Origin: Hydractinia symbiolongicarpus
Taxonomy: Eukaryota; Cnidaria; Hydrozoa; Anthoathecata; Hydractiniidae
Direction: 5' to 3'
DNA length: 64,000 nt
Assembly: GCF_029227915.1 (NCBI RefSeq)
Contig: NC_079889.1
Location: forward strand, 6,884,001-6,948,000
Part shown: positions 1 through 15,000 of the stretch, piece after piece
Layout: each line of letters starts with the position of its first letter
Numbering within the stretch: the first letter of the stretch is position 1
Notes under the pieces: model-generated
What the model was told of the DNA's origin: nothing
What the model saw: the letters and a program-made list of their open reading frames with translations, nothing else
Databases searched by the model: none
Translations under genes and position numbers: made by a program

Positions 1-3000
1 TCTAATAAAGGCCTCACACGTAGATCACGTGGTTCCATCTGCCTGCGCAGGTTACCATTGGACTAGTTGTTCCAGTCTCAATGCTCTACAACGTCCCAAG
101 TCATTTTCACTAGCGCCGTCGAATTAGAACGCTCTTAACTACGTGCACAGTCCTATAAAGGCTGTAATATGGCATTTTGTAGTCTAATAAAGGCATCACA
201 CGTAAATCACGTGGTTCCATCGGCCTGTGCAGGTTACCATTGGACTATTCCTTCCAGTCTCAATACGCTACAACGTCCCAAGTGGTTCTCCTTAGCGCTG
301 TGGCCTTAGAACACTCTTAACTACGTGCACAGTCCATTAAAGGCTGTAATAAGGCCTTTTGCAGTCTAATAAAGGCTTCACAAATAAATCACGTGGTTTC
401 ACCTGCCTGCGCAGGTTACCGTTGGACTATTCCTTACAGTCTCAATGCACTACAACGTTCCAAGAGATTTTCCTTAGCCCTGTGGCCTTAGAACGCTCCT
501 AAGCATGTGCACAGTCCTATAAAGGCTGTAATATGGCCTTTTGCAGTCTAATAAAGGCCTCACACGTAAATCACGTGGTTCCATCTGCCTGTGCAGGTTA
601 CCATTGGACTATTCCTTCCAGTCTCAATGCGCTACAACGCTACAAGTGGTTCTCCTTAGCGCTGTGGCCTTAGAACACTCTTAACTACGTGCACAGTCCA
701 TTAAAGGCTGTAATATGGCCTTTTGCAGTCTAATAAAGGCTTCACAAATAAATCACGTGGTTTCACCTGCCTGCGCAGGTTACCGTTGGACTATTCCTCA
801 CAGTCTCAATACACTACAACGTTCCAAGAGGTTTTTCTTGGCGCTGTGGCCTTACAGCACTCTTAACTACGTGCACAGTCCTATAAAGGCCGTAATATGG
901 CCTTTTACAGACCAATAAAGGCCGTAGACGTAAATCACGCGGTTTCAGCTGCCTGCGCAGGTTACCATTGTACTAGTCGTTCCAGTCTCAATGCGCTACA
1001 ACGTCCCAAGTCGTTTTCATTGGCGCCGTTGCTTTAGAACACTCTTAACCACGTTCACAGTCCTATAAAGGCTGTAATATGGCCTTTTGCAGTCTAATAA
1101 AGGCCTCACACGTAGATCACGTGTTTCCATCTGCCTGCGCAGGTTACCATTGTACTATTCCATCCAGTCTTAATGCGCTACAACGATCCAAGAGGTTTTC
1201 CTAAGCGCCATGGCCCTAAAACACTCTTAACTACGTGCACAGTCCATCAAAGGCTGTAATATGGCCTTTTGCAGTCTAATAAAGGCTTCACAAATAAATC
1301 ACGTGGTTTCACCTGCCTGCACAGGTTACCGTTGGACTATTCCTAACAGTCTCAATGCACTACAACGTTCCAAGAGGTTTTTCTTGGCGCTGTGGCCTTA
1401 CAACACTCTTAACTACGTGCACAGTCCTATAAACGCCGTAATATGGCCTTTTACAGTCCAATAAAGGCCGTAGACGTAAATCACGCGGTTTCAGCTGCCT
1501 GCGCAGGTTACCATTGTACTAGTCGTTCCAGTCTCAATGCGCTACAACGTCCCAAGTCGTTTTCATTGGCGCTGTTGCTTTAGAACACTCTTAACTACGT
1601 TCACAGTCCTATAAAGGCTGTAATATGGCCTTTTGCAGTCTAATAAAGGCCTCACACGTAGATCACGTGTTTCCATCTGCCTGCGCAGGTTACCATTGTA
1701 CTATTCCTTACAGTCTTAATGCACTACAACGTTCCAAGAGGTTTTCCTTGGCGCTGTGGCCTTACAACACTCTTAACTACGTGCACAGTCCTATAAAGGC
1801 TGTAATACGGCCTTTTGCAGTCTAATAAAGGCTTCACAAATAAATCACGTGGTTTCACCTGCCTGCGCAGGTTACCGTTGGACTATTCCTTACATTCTCA
1901 ATGCACTACAACGTTCCAAGAGGTTTTCCTTGGCGCTGTGGCCTTAGAACGCTCTTAACTATGTGCACAGTCCTATGAAGGCTGTAATATGGCATTTTGT
2001 AGTCTAATAAAGGCATCACACGTAAATCACGTGGTTCCATCTGCCTGTGCAGGTTACCATTGGACTATTCCTTCCAGTCTCAATACGCTACAACGTCCCA
2101 AGTGGTTCTCCTTAGCGCTGTGGCCTTAGAACACTCTTAACTACGTGCACAGTCCATTAAAGGCTGTAATAAGGCCTTTTGCAGTCTAATAAAGGCTTCA
2201 CAAATAAATCACGTGGTTTCACCTGCCTGCGCAGGTTACCGTTGGACTATTCCTTACAGTCTCAATGCACTACAACGTTCCAAGAGATTTTCCTTAGCGC
2301 CATGGCCTTACAACACTCTTAACTACGTGCACAGTCCTATAAAGGCTGTAATTTGGCCTTTTGCAGTCTAATAAAGGCCTCACACGTAGATCACGCAGTT
2401 CCATCTGCCTGCGCAGGTTACCATTGGACTATTCTTTCCAGTCTCAATGCGCTACAACGTTCCAAGTGATTCTCCTTAGCCCTGTGGCCTTAGAACGCTC
2501 CTAAGCATGTGCACAGTCCTATAAAGGCTGTAATATGGCCTTTTGCAGTCTAATAAAGGCCTCACACGTAAATCACGTGGTTCCATCTGCCTGTGCAGGT
2601 TACCATTGTACTATTCCTTACAGTCTTAATGCACTACAATGTTCCAAGAGGTTTTCCTTGGCGCTGTGGCCTTACAACACTCTTAACTACGTGCACAGTC
2701 CTATAAAGGCTGTAATACGGCCTTTTGCAGTCTAATAAAGGCTTCACAAATAAATCACGTGGTTTCACCTGCCTGCGCAGGTTACCGTTGGACTATTCCT
2801 TACATTCTCAATGCACTACAACGTTCCAAGAGGTTTTCCTTGGCGCTGTGGCCTTAGAACGCTCTTAACTATGTGCACAGTCCTATAAAGGCTGTAATAT
2901 GGCATTTTGTAGTCTAATAAAGGCATCACACGTAAATCACGTGGTTCCATCTGCCTGTGCAGGTTACCATTGGACTATTCCTTCCAGTCTCAATACGCTA

Positions 3001-6000
3001 CAACGTTCCAAGTGGTTCTCCTTAGCGCTGTGGCCTTAGAACACTCTTAACTACGTGCACAGTCCATTAAAGGCTGTAATAAAGCCTTTTGCAGTCTAAT
3101 AAAGACTTCACAAATAAATCACGTGGTTTCACATGCCTGCGCAGGTTACCGTTGGACTATTCCTTACAGTCTCAATGCACTACAACGTTCCAAGAGATTT
3201 TCCTTAGCGCCATGGCCTTACAACACTCTTAACTACGTGCATAGTCCTATAAAGGCTGTAATTTGGCCTTTTGCAGTCTAATAAAGGCCTTACACGTAGA
3301 TCACGCAGTTCCATCTGCCTGCGCAGGTTACCATTGGACTATTCTTTCCAGTCTCAATGCTCTACAACGTTCCAAGTGATTCTCCTTAGCCCTGTGGCCT
3401 TAGAACGCTCTTAAGCATGTGCACAGTCCTATAAAGGCTGTAATATGGCCTTTTGCAGTCTAATAAAGGCCTCACACGTAAATCACGTGGTTCCATCTGC
3501 CTGTGCAGGTTACCATTGGACTATTCCTTCCAGTCTCAATACGCTACAACGTTACAAGTGGTTCTCCTTAGCGATGTGGCCTTAGAACACTCTTAACTAC
3601 GTGCACAGTCCATTAAAGGCTGTAATGTGGCCTTTTGCAGTCTAATAAAGGCTTCACAAATAAATCACGTGGTTTCACCTGTCTGCGCAGGTTACCGTTG
3701 GACTATTCCTTACAGTCTCAATGCCCTACAACGTTCCAAGAGGTTTTCCTTGGCGCTGTGGCCTTACAACACTCTTAACTACGTGCACAGTCCTATAAAG
3801 GCCGTTATTTGGCCTTTTGGAGTCCAATAAAGGCCGCAGACGTAAATCACGCGGTTTCAGCTGCCTGCGCAGGTTACCATTGTACTAGTCGTTCCATTCT
3901 CAATGCGCTACAACGTCCCAACTCGTTTTCATTAGCGCCGTTGCCTTAGAACACTCTTAACTACGTTCCCAGTCCTATAAAGGCTGTAATATGGCCTTTT
4001 GCAGTCTAATAAAGGCCTCACACGTAGATCACGTGTTTCTATCTGCCTGTGCAGGTTACCATTGTACTATTCCATCCAGTCTCAATGCGCTACAACGTTC
4101 CAAGAGGTTTTCCTAAGCGCCATGGCCCTACAACACTCTTAACTACGTGCACAGTTCATCAAAGGCTGTAATATGGCCTTTTGCAGTCTAATAAAGGCTT
4201 CACAAATAAATCACGTGGTTTCACCTGCCTGCGCAGGTTACCGTTGGAATATTCCTTATAGTCTCAATGCACTACAACGTTCCAAGAGGTTTTTCTTGGC
4301 GCTGTGGCCTTACAACACTCTTAACTACGTGCACAGTCCTATAAAGGCCGTAATATGGCCTTTTACAGTCCAATAAAGGCCGTAGACGTAAATCACGCGG
4401 TTTCAGCTGCCTGCGCAGGTTACCATTGTACTAGTCGTTTCAGTCTCAAAGCGCTACAACGTCCCAAGTCGTTTTCATTGACGCCGTTGCTTTAGAACAC
4501 TCTTAACTACGTTCACAGTCCTATAAAGGCTGTAATATGGCCTTTTGCAGTCTAATAAAGGCCTCACACGTAGATCACGTGTTTCCATCTGCCTGCGCAG
4601 GTTACCATTGTACTATTCCATCCAGTCTCAATGCGCTATAACGATCCAAGAGGTTTTCCTAAGCGCCATGGCCCTACAACACTCTTAACTACGTGCACAG
4701 TCCATCAAAGGCTGTAATAAGGCCTTTTGCAGTCTAATAAAGGCTTCACAAATAAATCACGTGGTTTCACCTGCCTGCACAGGTTACCGTTGGACTATTC
4801 CTAACAGTCTCAATGCACTACAACGTTCCAAGAGGTTTTTCTTGGCGCTGTGGCCTTACAACACTCTTAACTACGTGCACAGTCCTATAAACGCCGTAAT
4901 ATGGCCTTTTACAGTCCAATAAAGGCCGTAGACGTAAATCACGCGGTTTCAGCTGCCTGCGCAGGTTACCATTGTAGTAGTCGTTCCAGTCTCAATGCGC
5001 TACAACGTCCCAAGTCGTTTTCATTGGCGCCGTTGCTTTAGAACACTCTTAACTACGTTCACAGTCCTATAAAGGCTGTAATATGGCCTTTTGCAGTCTA
5101 ATAAAGGCCTCACACGTAGATCACGTGTTTCCATCTGCCTGCGCAGGTTACCATTGTACTATTCCTTACAGTCTTAATGCACTACAACGTTCCAAGAGAT
5201 TTTCCTTGGCGCTGTGGCCTTACAACACTCTTAACTACGTGCACAGTCCTATAAAGGCTGTAATACGGCCTTTTGCAGTCTAATAAAGGCTTCACAAATA
5301 AATCACGTGGTTTCACCTGCCTGCGCAGGTTACCGTTGGACTATTCCTTACATTCTCAATGCACTACAACGTTCTAAGAGGTTTTCCTTGGCGCTGTGGC
5401 CTTAGAACGCTCTTAACTATGTGCACAGTCCTATAAAGGCTGTAATATGGCATTTTGTAGTCTAATAAAGGCATCACACGTAAATCACGTGGTTCCATCT
5501 GCCTGTGCAGGTTACCATTGGACTATTCCTTCCAGTCTCAATACGCTAAAACGTCCCAAGTGGTTCTCCTTAGCGCTGTGGCCTTAGAACACTCTTAACT
5601 ACGTGCACAGTCCATTAAAGGCTGTAATAAGGCCTTTTGCAGTCTAATAAAGGCTTCACAAATAAATCACGTGGTTTCACCTGCCTGCGCAGGTTACCGT
5701 TGGACTATTCCTTACAGTCTCAATGCACTACAACGTTCCAAGAGATTTTCCTTAGCGCCATGGCCTTACAACACTCTTAACTACGTGCACAGTCCTATAA
5801 AGGCTGTAATTTGGCCTTTTGCAGTCTAATAAAGGCCTCACACGTAGATCACGTAGTTCCATCTGCCTGCGCAGGTTACCGTTGGACTATTCTTTCCAGT
5901 CTCAATGCGCTACAACGTTCCAAGTGGTTCTCCTTAGCCCTGTGGCCTTAGAACGCTCCTAAGCATGTGCACAGTCCTATAAAGGCTGTAATATGGCCTT

Positions 6001-9000
6001 TTGCAGTCTAATAAAGGCCTCACACGTAAATCACGTGGTTCCATCTGCCTGTGCAGGTTACCATAGGACAATTCCTTCCAGTCTCAATGCGCTACAACGT
6101 TACAAGTGGTTCTCCTTAGCGCTGTGGCCTTAGAACACTCTTAACTACGTGCACAGTCCATTAAAGGCTGTAATATGGCCTTTTGCAGTCTAATAAAGGC
6201 TTCACAAATAAATCACGTGGTTTCACCTGTCTGCGCAGGTTACCGTTGGACTATTCCTTACAGTCTCAATGCCCTACAACGTTCCAAGAGGTTTTCCTTG
6301 GCGCTGTGGCCTTACAACACTCTTAACTACGTGCGCAGTCCTATAAAGGCCGTAATATGGCCTTTTGCAGTCCAATAAAGGCCGCAGACGTAAATCACGC
6401 GGTTTCAGCTGCCTGCGCAGGTTACCATTGTACTAGTCGTTCCAGTCTCAATGCGCTACAACGTCCCAACTCGTTTTCATTAGCGACGTCGCCTTAGAAC
6501 GCTCTAAACTACGTGCACAGTCCTATAAAGGCTGTAATACGGCCTTTTGCAGTCTAATAAAGGCTTCACAAATAAATCAAGTGGTTTCACCTGCCTGCGC
6601 AGGTTACCGTTGGACTATTCCTTACATTCTCAATGCACTACAACGTTCCAAGAGGTTTTCCTTGGCGCTGTGGCCTTAGAACGCTCTTAACTATGTGCAC
6701 AGTCCTATAAAGGCTGTAATATGGCATTTTGTAGTCTAATAAAGGCATCACACGTAAATCACGTGGTTCCATCTGCCTGTGCAGGTTACCATTGGACTAT
6801 TCCTTCCAGTCTCAATACGCTAAAACGTCCCAAGTGGTTCTCCTTAGCGCTGTGGCCTTAGAACACTCTTAACTACGTGCACAGTCCGTTAAAGGCTGTA
6901 ATAAGGCCTTTTGCAGTCTAATAAAGGCTTCACAAATAAATCACGTGGTTTCACCTGCCTGCGCAGGTTACCGTTGGACTATTCCTTACAGTCTCAATGC
7001 ACTACAACGTTCCAAGAGATTTTCCTTAGCGCCATGGCCTTACAACACTCTTAACTACGTGCACAGTCCTATAAAGGCTGTAATTTGGCCTTTTGCAGTC
7101 TAATAAAGGCCTCACACGTAGATCACGTAGTTCCATCTGCCTGCGCAGGTTACCATTGGACTATTCTTTCCAGTCTCAATGCGCTACAACGTTCCAAGTG
7201 GTTCTCCTTAGCCCTGTGGCCTTAGAACACTCCTAAGCATGTGCACAGTCCTATAAAGGCTGTAATATGGCCTTTTGCAGTCTAATAAAGGCCTCACACG
7301 TAAATCACGTGGTTCCATCTGCCTGTGCAGGTTACCATTGGACTATTCCTTCCAGTCTCAATGCGCTACAACGTTACAAGTGGTTCTCCTTAGCGCTGTG
7401 GCCTTAGAACACTCTTAACTACGTGCACAGTCCATTAAAGGCTGTAATATGGCCTTTTGCAGTCTAATAAAGGCTTCACAAATAAATCACGTGGTTTCAC
7501 CTGCCTGCGCAGGTTACCGTTGGACTATTCCTTACAGTCTCAATGCCCTACAACGTTCCAAGAGGTTTTCCTTGGCGCTGTGGCCTTACAACACTCTTAA
7601 CTACGTGCGCAGTCCTATAAAGGCCGTAATATGGCCTTTTGCAGTCCAATAAAGGCCGCAGACGTAAATCACGCGGTTTCAGCTGCCTGCGCAGGTTACC
7701 ATTGTACTAGTCGTTCCAGTCTCAATGCGCTACAACGTCCCAACTCGTTTTCATTAGCGCCGTTGCCTTAGAACACTCTTAACTACGTTCCCAGTCCTAT
7801 AAAGGCTGTAATATGGCCTTTTGCAGTCTAATAAAGGCCTCACACGTAGATCACGTGTTTCAATCTGCCTGCGCAGGTTACCATTGTACTATTCCATCCA
7901 GTCTCAATGCGCTACAACGTTCCAAGAGGTTTTCCTAAGCGCCATGGCCCTACAACACTCTTAACTACGTGCACAGTCCATCAAAGGCTGTAATATGGCC
8001 TTTTGCAGTCCAATAAAGGCCGCAGACGTAAATCACGCGGTTTCAGCTGCCTGCGCAGGTTACCATTGTACTATTCCATCCAGTCTCAATGCGCTACAAC
8101 GTTCCAAGAGGTTTTCCTAAGGGCCATGGCCCTACAACACTCTTAACTACGTGCACAGTCCATCAAAGGCTGTAATATGGCCTTTTGCAGTCTAATAAAG
8201 GCTTCACAAATAAATCACGTGGTTTCACCTGCCTGCGCAGGTTACCGTTGGACTATTCCTTACAGTCTCAATGCACTACAACGTTCCAAGAGGTTTTTCT
8301 TGGCGCTGTGGCCTTACAACACTCTTAACTACGTGCACAGTCCTATAAAGGCCGTAATATGGCCTTTTACAGACCAATAAAGGCCGTAGACGTAAATCAC
8401 GCAGTTTCAGCTGCCTGCGCAGGTTACCATTGTACTAGTCGTTCCAGTCTCAATGCGCTACAACGTCCCAAGTCGTTTTCATTGGCGCCGTTGCTTTAGA
8501 ACACTCTTAACTACGTTCACAGTCCTATAAACGCTGTAATATGGCCTTTTGCAGTCTAATAAAGGCCTCACACGTAGATCACGTGTTTCCATCTGTCTGC
8601 GCAGGTTACCATTGTACTATTCCATCCAGTCTCAATGCGCTACAACGATCCAAAAGGTTTTCCTAAGCGCCATGGCCCTACAACACTCTTAACTACGTGC
8701 ACAGTCCATCAAAGGCTGTAATATGGCCTTTTGCAGTCTAATAAAGGCTTCACAAATAAATCACGTGGTTTCACCTGCCTGCACAGGTTACCGTTGGACT
8801 ATTCCTAACAGTCTCAATGCACTACAACGTTCCAAGAGGTTTTTCTTGGCGCTGTGGCCTTACAACACTCTTAACTACGTGCACAGTCCTATAAACGCCG
8901 TAATATGGCCTTTTACAGTCCAATAAAGGCCGTAGACGTAAATCACGCGGTTTCAGCTGCCTGCACAGGTTACCATTGTACTAGTCGTTCCAGTCTCAAT

Positions 9001-12000
9001 GTGCTACAACGTCCCAAGTCGTTTTCATTAGCGCCGTTGCTTTAGAACACTCTTAACTACGTTCACAGTCCTATAAAGGCTGTAATATGGCCTTTTGCAG
9101 TCTAATAAAGGCCTCCCACGTAGATCACGTGTTTCCATCTGCCTGCGCAGGTTACCATTGTACTATTCCTTACAGTCTTAATGCACTACAACGTTCCAAG
9201 AGGTTTTCCTTGGCGCTGTGGCCTTACAACACTCTTAACTACGTGCACAGTCCTATAAAGGCTGTAATACGGCCTTTTGCAGTCTAATAAAGGCTTCACA
9301 AATAAATCACGTGGTTTCACCTGCCTGCGCAGGTTACCGTTGGACTATTCCTTACATTCTCAATGCACTACAACGTTCCAAGAGGTTTTCCTTGGCGCTG
9401 TGGCCTTACAACACTCTTAACTACGTGCACAGTCCTATAAAGGCCGTAATATGGCCTTTTGCAGTCCAATAAAGGCCGTAGACGTAAATCACGCGGTTTC
9501 AGCTGCCTGCGCAGGTTACCATTGTACTAGTCGTTCCAGTCTCAATGCACTACAACGTCCTAAGTCATTTTCATCAGCGCCATCGCCTTAGAACGCTCTT
9601 AACTACGTGCACAATCCTATAAAGGCTGTAATATGGCCTTTTGCAGTCTAATAAAGGCCTCACACGTAGATCACGTGGTTCCATCTGCCTGCGCAGCTTA
9701 CCATTGGACTATTCCTTCCAGTCTCAATGCGCTACAACGTCCTAAGTCATTTTCATCAGCCCCATCGCCTTAGAACGCTCTTAACTACGTGCACAATCCT
9801 ATAAAGGCTGTAATATGGCCTTTTGCAGTCTAATAAAGGCCTCACACGTAGATCACGTGGTTCCATCTGCCTGCGCAGGTTACCATTGTACTATTTCTTC
9901 CAGTCTCAATGCACTACAACGTTCAAAGAGGTTTTTCTTAGCGCCATGGATTTACAACACTCTTAACTACGTGCACAGTCCTATAAAGGCCGCAATATGG
10001 CCTTTTTCAGTCTAATAAAAGCCGCAGACGTAAATCACGCGGTTTTAGCTGCCTGCGCAGCTTACCATGGCTGTAATATGGCCTTTTGCAGTCTAATAAA
10101 GGCCTCACACGTAGATCACGTGTTTCCATCTGCCTGCGCAGGTTACCATTGTACTATTCCATCCAGTCTCAATGCGCTACAACGATCCAAGAGGTTTTCC
10201 TAAGCGCCATGGCCCTACAACACTCTTAACTACGTGCACCGTCCATCAAAGGCTGTAATATGGCCTTTTGCAGTCTAATAAAGGCTTCACAAATAAATCA
10301 CGTGGTTTCACCTGCCTGCACAGGTTACCGTTGGACTATTCCTAACAGTCTCAATGCACTACAACGTTCCCAGAAGTTTTTCTTGGCGCTGTGGCCTTGC
10401 AACACTCTTAACTACGTGCACAGTCCTATAAAGGCCGCAATATGGCCTTTTTCAGTCTAATAAATGCCGCAGACGTAAATCACGCGGTTTCAGCTGCCTG
10501 CGCAGCTTACCATGGCTGTAATATGGCCTTTTGCAGTCTAATAAAGGCCTCACACGTAGATCACGTGTTTCCATCTGCCTGCGCAGCTTACCATTGGACT
10601 ATTCCTTCCAGTCTCAATGCGCTACAACGTCCCAAGTGGTTCTCCTTAGCGCTGTGGCCTTATAACACTCTTAACTACGTGCACAGTCCATTAAAGGCTG
10701 TAATAAGGCCTTTTGCAGTCTAATAAAGGCTTCACAAATAAATCACGTGGTTTCACCTGCCTGCGCAGGTTACCGTTGGACTATTCCTTACAGTCTCAAT
10801 CCACTACAACGTTCCAAGAGATTTTCCTTAGCGCCATGGCCTTACAACACTCTTAACTACGTGCACAGTCCATTAAAGGCTGTAATAAGGCCTTTTGCAG
10901 TCTAATAAAGGCTTCACAAATAAATCACGTGGTTTCACCTGCCTGCACAGGTTACCGTTGGACTATTCCTAACAGTCTCAATGCACTACAACGTTCCAAG
11001 AGGTTTTTCTTGGCGCTGTGGCCTTACAACACTCTTAACTACGTGCACAGTCCTATAAACGCCGTAATATGGCCTTTTACAGTCCAATAAAGGCCGTAGA
11101 CGTAAATCACGCGGTTTCAGCTGCCTGAGCAGGTTACCATTGTACTAGTCGTTCCAGTCTCAATGCGCTACAACGTCCCAAGTCGTTTTCATTGGCGCCG
11201 TTGCTTTAGAACACTCTTAACTACGTTTACAGTCCTATAAAGGCTGTAATATGGCCTTTTGCAGTCTAATAAAGGCCTCACACGTAGATCACGTGTTTCC
11301 ATCTGCCTGCGCAGGTTACCATTGTACTATTCCTTACAGTCTTAATGCACTACAACGTTCCAAGAGGTTTTCCTTGGCGCTGTGGCCTTACAACACTCTT
11401 AACTACGTGCACAGTCCTATAAAGGCTGTAATACGGCCTTTTGCAGTCTAATAAAGGCTTCACAAATAAATCACGTGGTTTCACCTGCCTGCGCAGGTTA
11501 CCGTTGGACTATTCCTTACATTCTCAATGCACTACAACGTTTCAAGAGGTTTTCTTTGGCGCTGTGGCCTTACAACACTCTTAACTACGTGCACAGTCCT
11601 ATAAAGGCCGTAATATGGCCTTTTGCAGTCCAATAAAGGCCGTAGACGTAAATCACGCGGTTTCAGCTGCCTGCGCAGGTTACCATTGTACTAGTCGTTC
11701 CAGTCTCAATGCGCTACAACGTCCTAAGTCATTTTCATCAGCGCCATCGCCTTAGAACGCTCTTAACTACGTGCACAATCCTATAAAGGCTGTAATATGG
11801 CCTTTTGCAGTCTAATAAAGGCCTCACACGTAGATCACGTGTTTCCATCTGCCTGCACAGCTTTCCATTGTACTATTCCATCCAGTCTCAATGCGCTACA
11901 ACGTTCCAAGAGGTTTTCCTAAGCGCCATGGCCCTACAACACTCTTAACTACGTGCACAGTCCATCAAAGGCTGTAATATGGCCTTTTGCAGTCTAATAA

Positions 12001-15000
12001 AGGCTTCACAAATAAATCACGTGGTTTCACCTGCCTACCGTTGGACTATTCCTTACAGTCTCAACGCACTACAACGTTCCAAGAGATTTTCTTGGCGCTG
12101 TGGCCTTACAACACTCTTAACTACGTGCACAGTCCTATAAAGGCCGTAATATGGCCTTTTACAGACCAATAAAGGCCGTAGACGTAAATCACGCGGTTTC
12201 AGCTGCCTGCGCAGGTTACCATTGTACTAGTCGTTCCAGTCTCAATGCGCTACAACGTCCCAAGTCGTTTTCATTGGCGCCGTTGCTTTAGAACACTCTT
12301 AACTACGTTTACAGTCCTATAAAGGCTGTAATATGGCCTTTTGCAGTCTAATAAAGGCCTCACACGTAGATCACGTGTTTCCATCTGCCTGCGCAGGTTA
12401 CCATTGTACTATTCCTTACAGTCTTAATGCACTACAACGTTCCAAGAGGTTTTCCTTGGCGCTGTGGCCTTACAACACTCTTAACTACGTGCACAGTCCT
12501 ATAAAGGCTGTAATACGGCCTTTTGCAGTCTAATAAAGGCTTCACAAATAAATCACGTGTTTCCATCTGCCTGCGCAGCTTACCATTGTACTATTCCATC
12601 CAGTCTCAATGCGCTACAACGTTCCAAGAGGTTTTCCTAAGCGCCATGGCCCTACAACACTCTTAACTACGTGCACAGTCCATCAAAGGCTGTAATATGG
12701 CCTTTTGCAGTCTAATAAAGGCTTCACAAATAAATCACGTGGTTTCACCTGCCTACCGTTGGACTATTCCTTACAGTCTCAACGCACTACAACGTTCCAA
12801 GAGATTTTCTTGGCGCTGTGGCCTTACAACACTCTTAACTACGTGCACAGTCCTATAAAGGCCGTAATATGGCCTTTTACAGACCAATAAAGGCCGTAGA
12901 CGTAAATCACGCGGTTTCAGCTGCCTGCGCAGGTTACCATTGTACTAGTCGTTCCAGTCTCAATGCGCTACAACGTCCCAAGTCGTTTTCATTGGCGCCG
13001 TTGCTTTGGAACACTCTTAACTACGTTCACAGTCCTATAAAGGCTGTAATATGGCCTTTTGCAGTCTAATAAAGGCCTCACACGTAGATCACGTGTTTCC
13101 ATCTGCCTGCGCAGGTTACCATTGTACTATTCCATCCAGTCTTAATGCGCTACAACGATCCAAGAGGTTTTCCTAAGCGCCATGGCCCTAAAACACTCTT
13201 AACTACGTGCACAGTCCATCAAAGGCTGTAATATGGCCTTTTGCAGTGTAATAAAGGCCTCACACGTAGATCACGTGGTTCCATCTGCCTGCGCAGGTTA
13301 CCATTGTACTATTTCTTCCAGTCTCAATGCACTACAACGTTCCAAGTGGTTCTCCTTAGCGCTGTGGCCTTAGAACGCTCTTGACTATGTGCACAGTCCT
13401 ATAAAGGCTGTAATATGGCCTTTTGCAGTCTTATAAAGGCCTCACACGTAAATCACGTGGTTCCATCTGCCTGCGCAGGTTACCATTGTACTATTTCTTC
13501 CAGTCTCAATGTAGTACAGCGTTCAAAGAGGTTTTCCTTAGCGCCATGGCCTTACAACACTCTTAACTACGTGCACAGTCCTATAAAGGCCGCAATATGG
13601 CCTTTTGCAGTCCAACAAAGGCCGCAGACGTAAATCACGCGGTTTCAGCTGCCTGCGCAGGTTACCATTGGACTAATCGTTCCAATCTCAATGCGCTACA
13701 ACGTCCCAAGTTGTTTTCATTAGCGCCGTTCCCTTAGTACACTCTTAACTACGTTCACAGTCCTATAAAGGCTGTAATATGGCATTTTGCAGTCTAATAA
13801 AGGACTCACACGTAGATCACGTGGTTCCATCTGCCTGCGCAGGTTACCATTGGACTAGTTGTTCCAATCTCAATGCGCTACAACGTCCCAAGTCATTTTC
13901 ATTAGCGCCGACGACTTAGAACGCGCTTAACTACGTGCACAGTCCTATAAAGGCTGTAATATGGCCTTTTGCAGTCTAATAAAGGCCTCACACGTAGATC
14001 ACGTGGTTCCATCTGCCTGCGCAGGTTACCATTGGACTATTTGTTCCAGTCTCAATGCTCTACAACGTCCCAAGTCATTTTCACTAGCGCCGTCGACTTA
14101 GAACGCTCTTAACTACGTGCACAGTCCTATAAAGGCTGTAATATGGCCTTTCTTGCAGTCTAATAAAGGCCTCACACGTAAATCACGTGCCTCCATCTGC
14201 CTGCGCAGGTTACCATTGGACTATTCTTCCCAGTTTCAATGCGCTACAACGTTCCAAGTGGTTCTCCTTAGCGCTGTGGCCTTAGAGCGCTCTTAACTAT
14301 GTGCACAGTCCTATAAAGGCTGTAATATGGCCTTTTGCAGTCTAATAAAGGCCTCACACGTAAATCACGTGGTTCCATCTGCCGGTGCAGGTTACCATTG
14401 GACTATTCCTTCCAGTCTCAATGCGCTACAACGTCCCAAGTGGTTCTCCTTAGCGCTGTGGCCTTAGAACACTCTTAACTACGTGCACAGTCCATTAAAG
14501 GCTGTAATATAGCCTTTTGCAGTCTAATAAAGGCTTCACAAATAAATCACGTGGTTTCACCTTCCTGCGCAGGTTACCGTTGGACTATTCCTTACAGTCT
14601 CAATGCACTACAACGTTCCAAGAGGTTTTCCTTGGCGCTGTGGCCTTAAAAAACTCTTAACTACGTGCACAGTCCTATAAAGGCCGTAATATGGCCTTTT
14701 GCAGTCCAATAAAGGCCGCAGACGTAAATCACGTGGTTTCAGCTGCCTGCGCAGGTTACCGTTGCACTATTCCTTACAGTCTCAATGCGCTACAACGTCC
14801 CAAGTCATTTTCATTAGCGCCGTTGCCTTAGTACACTCTTAACTACGTTCACAGTCCTATAAAGGCTGTAATATGGCATTTTGCAGTCTAATAAAGGCCT
14901 CACACGTAGATCACGTGTTTCCATCTGCCTGCGCAGGCTACCATTGGCTAGTTGTTCCAATCTCAATGCGCTACAACGTCCCAAGTCATTTTCATTAGCG

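Noticed and set aside
715-918. 66-67 residue reading frames starting MAFCSLIKAS throughout the satellite (also 93- and 125-residue fusions)
   Set aside because: They arise once per 182-bp unit, change frame at each unit, are broken in most copies and track monomer subtype. They are by-products of the repeat.
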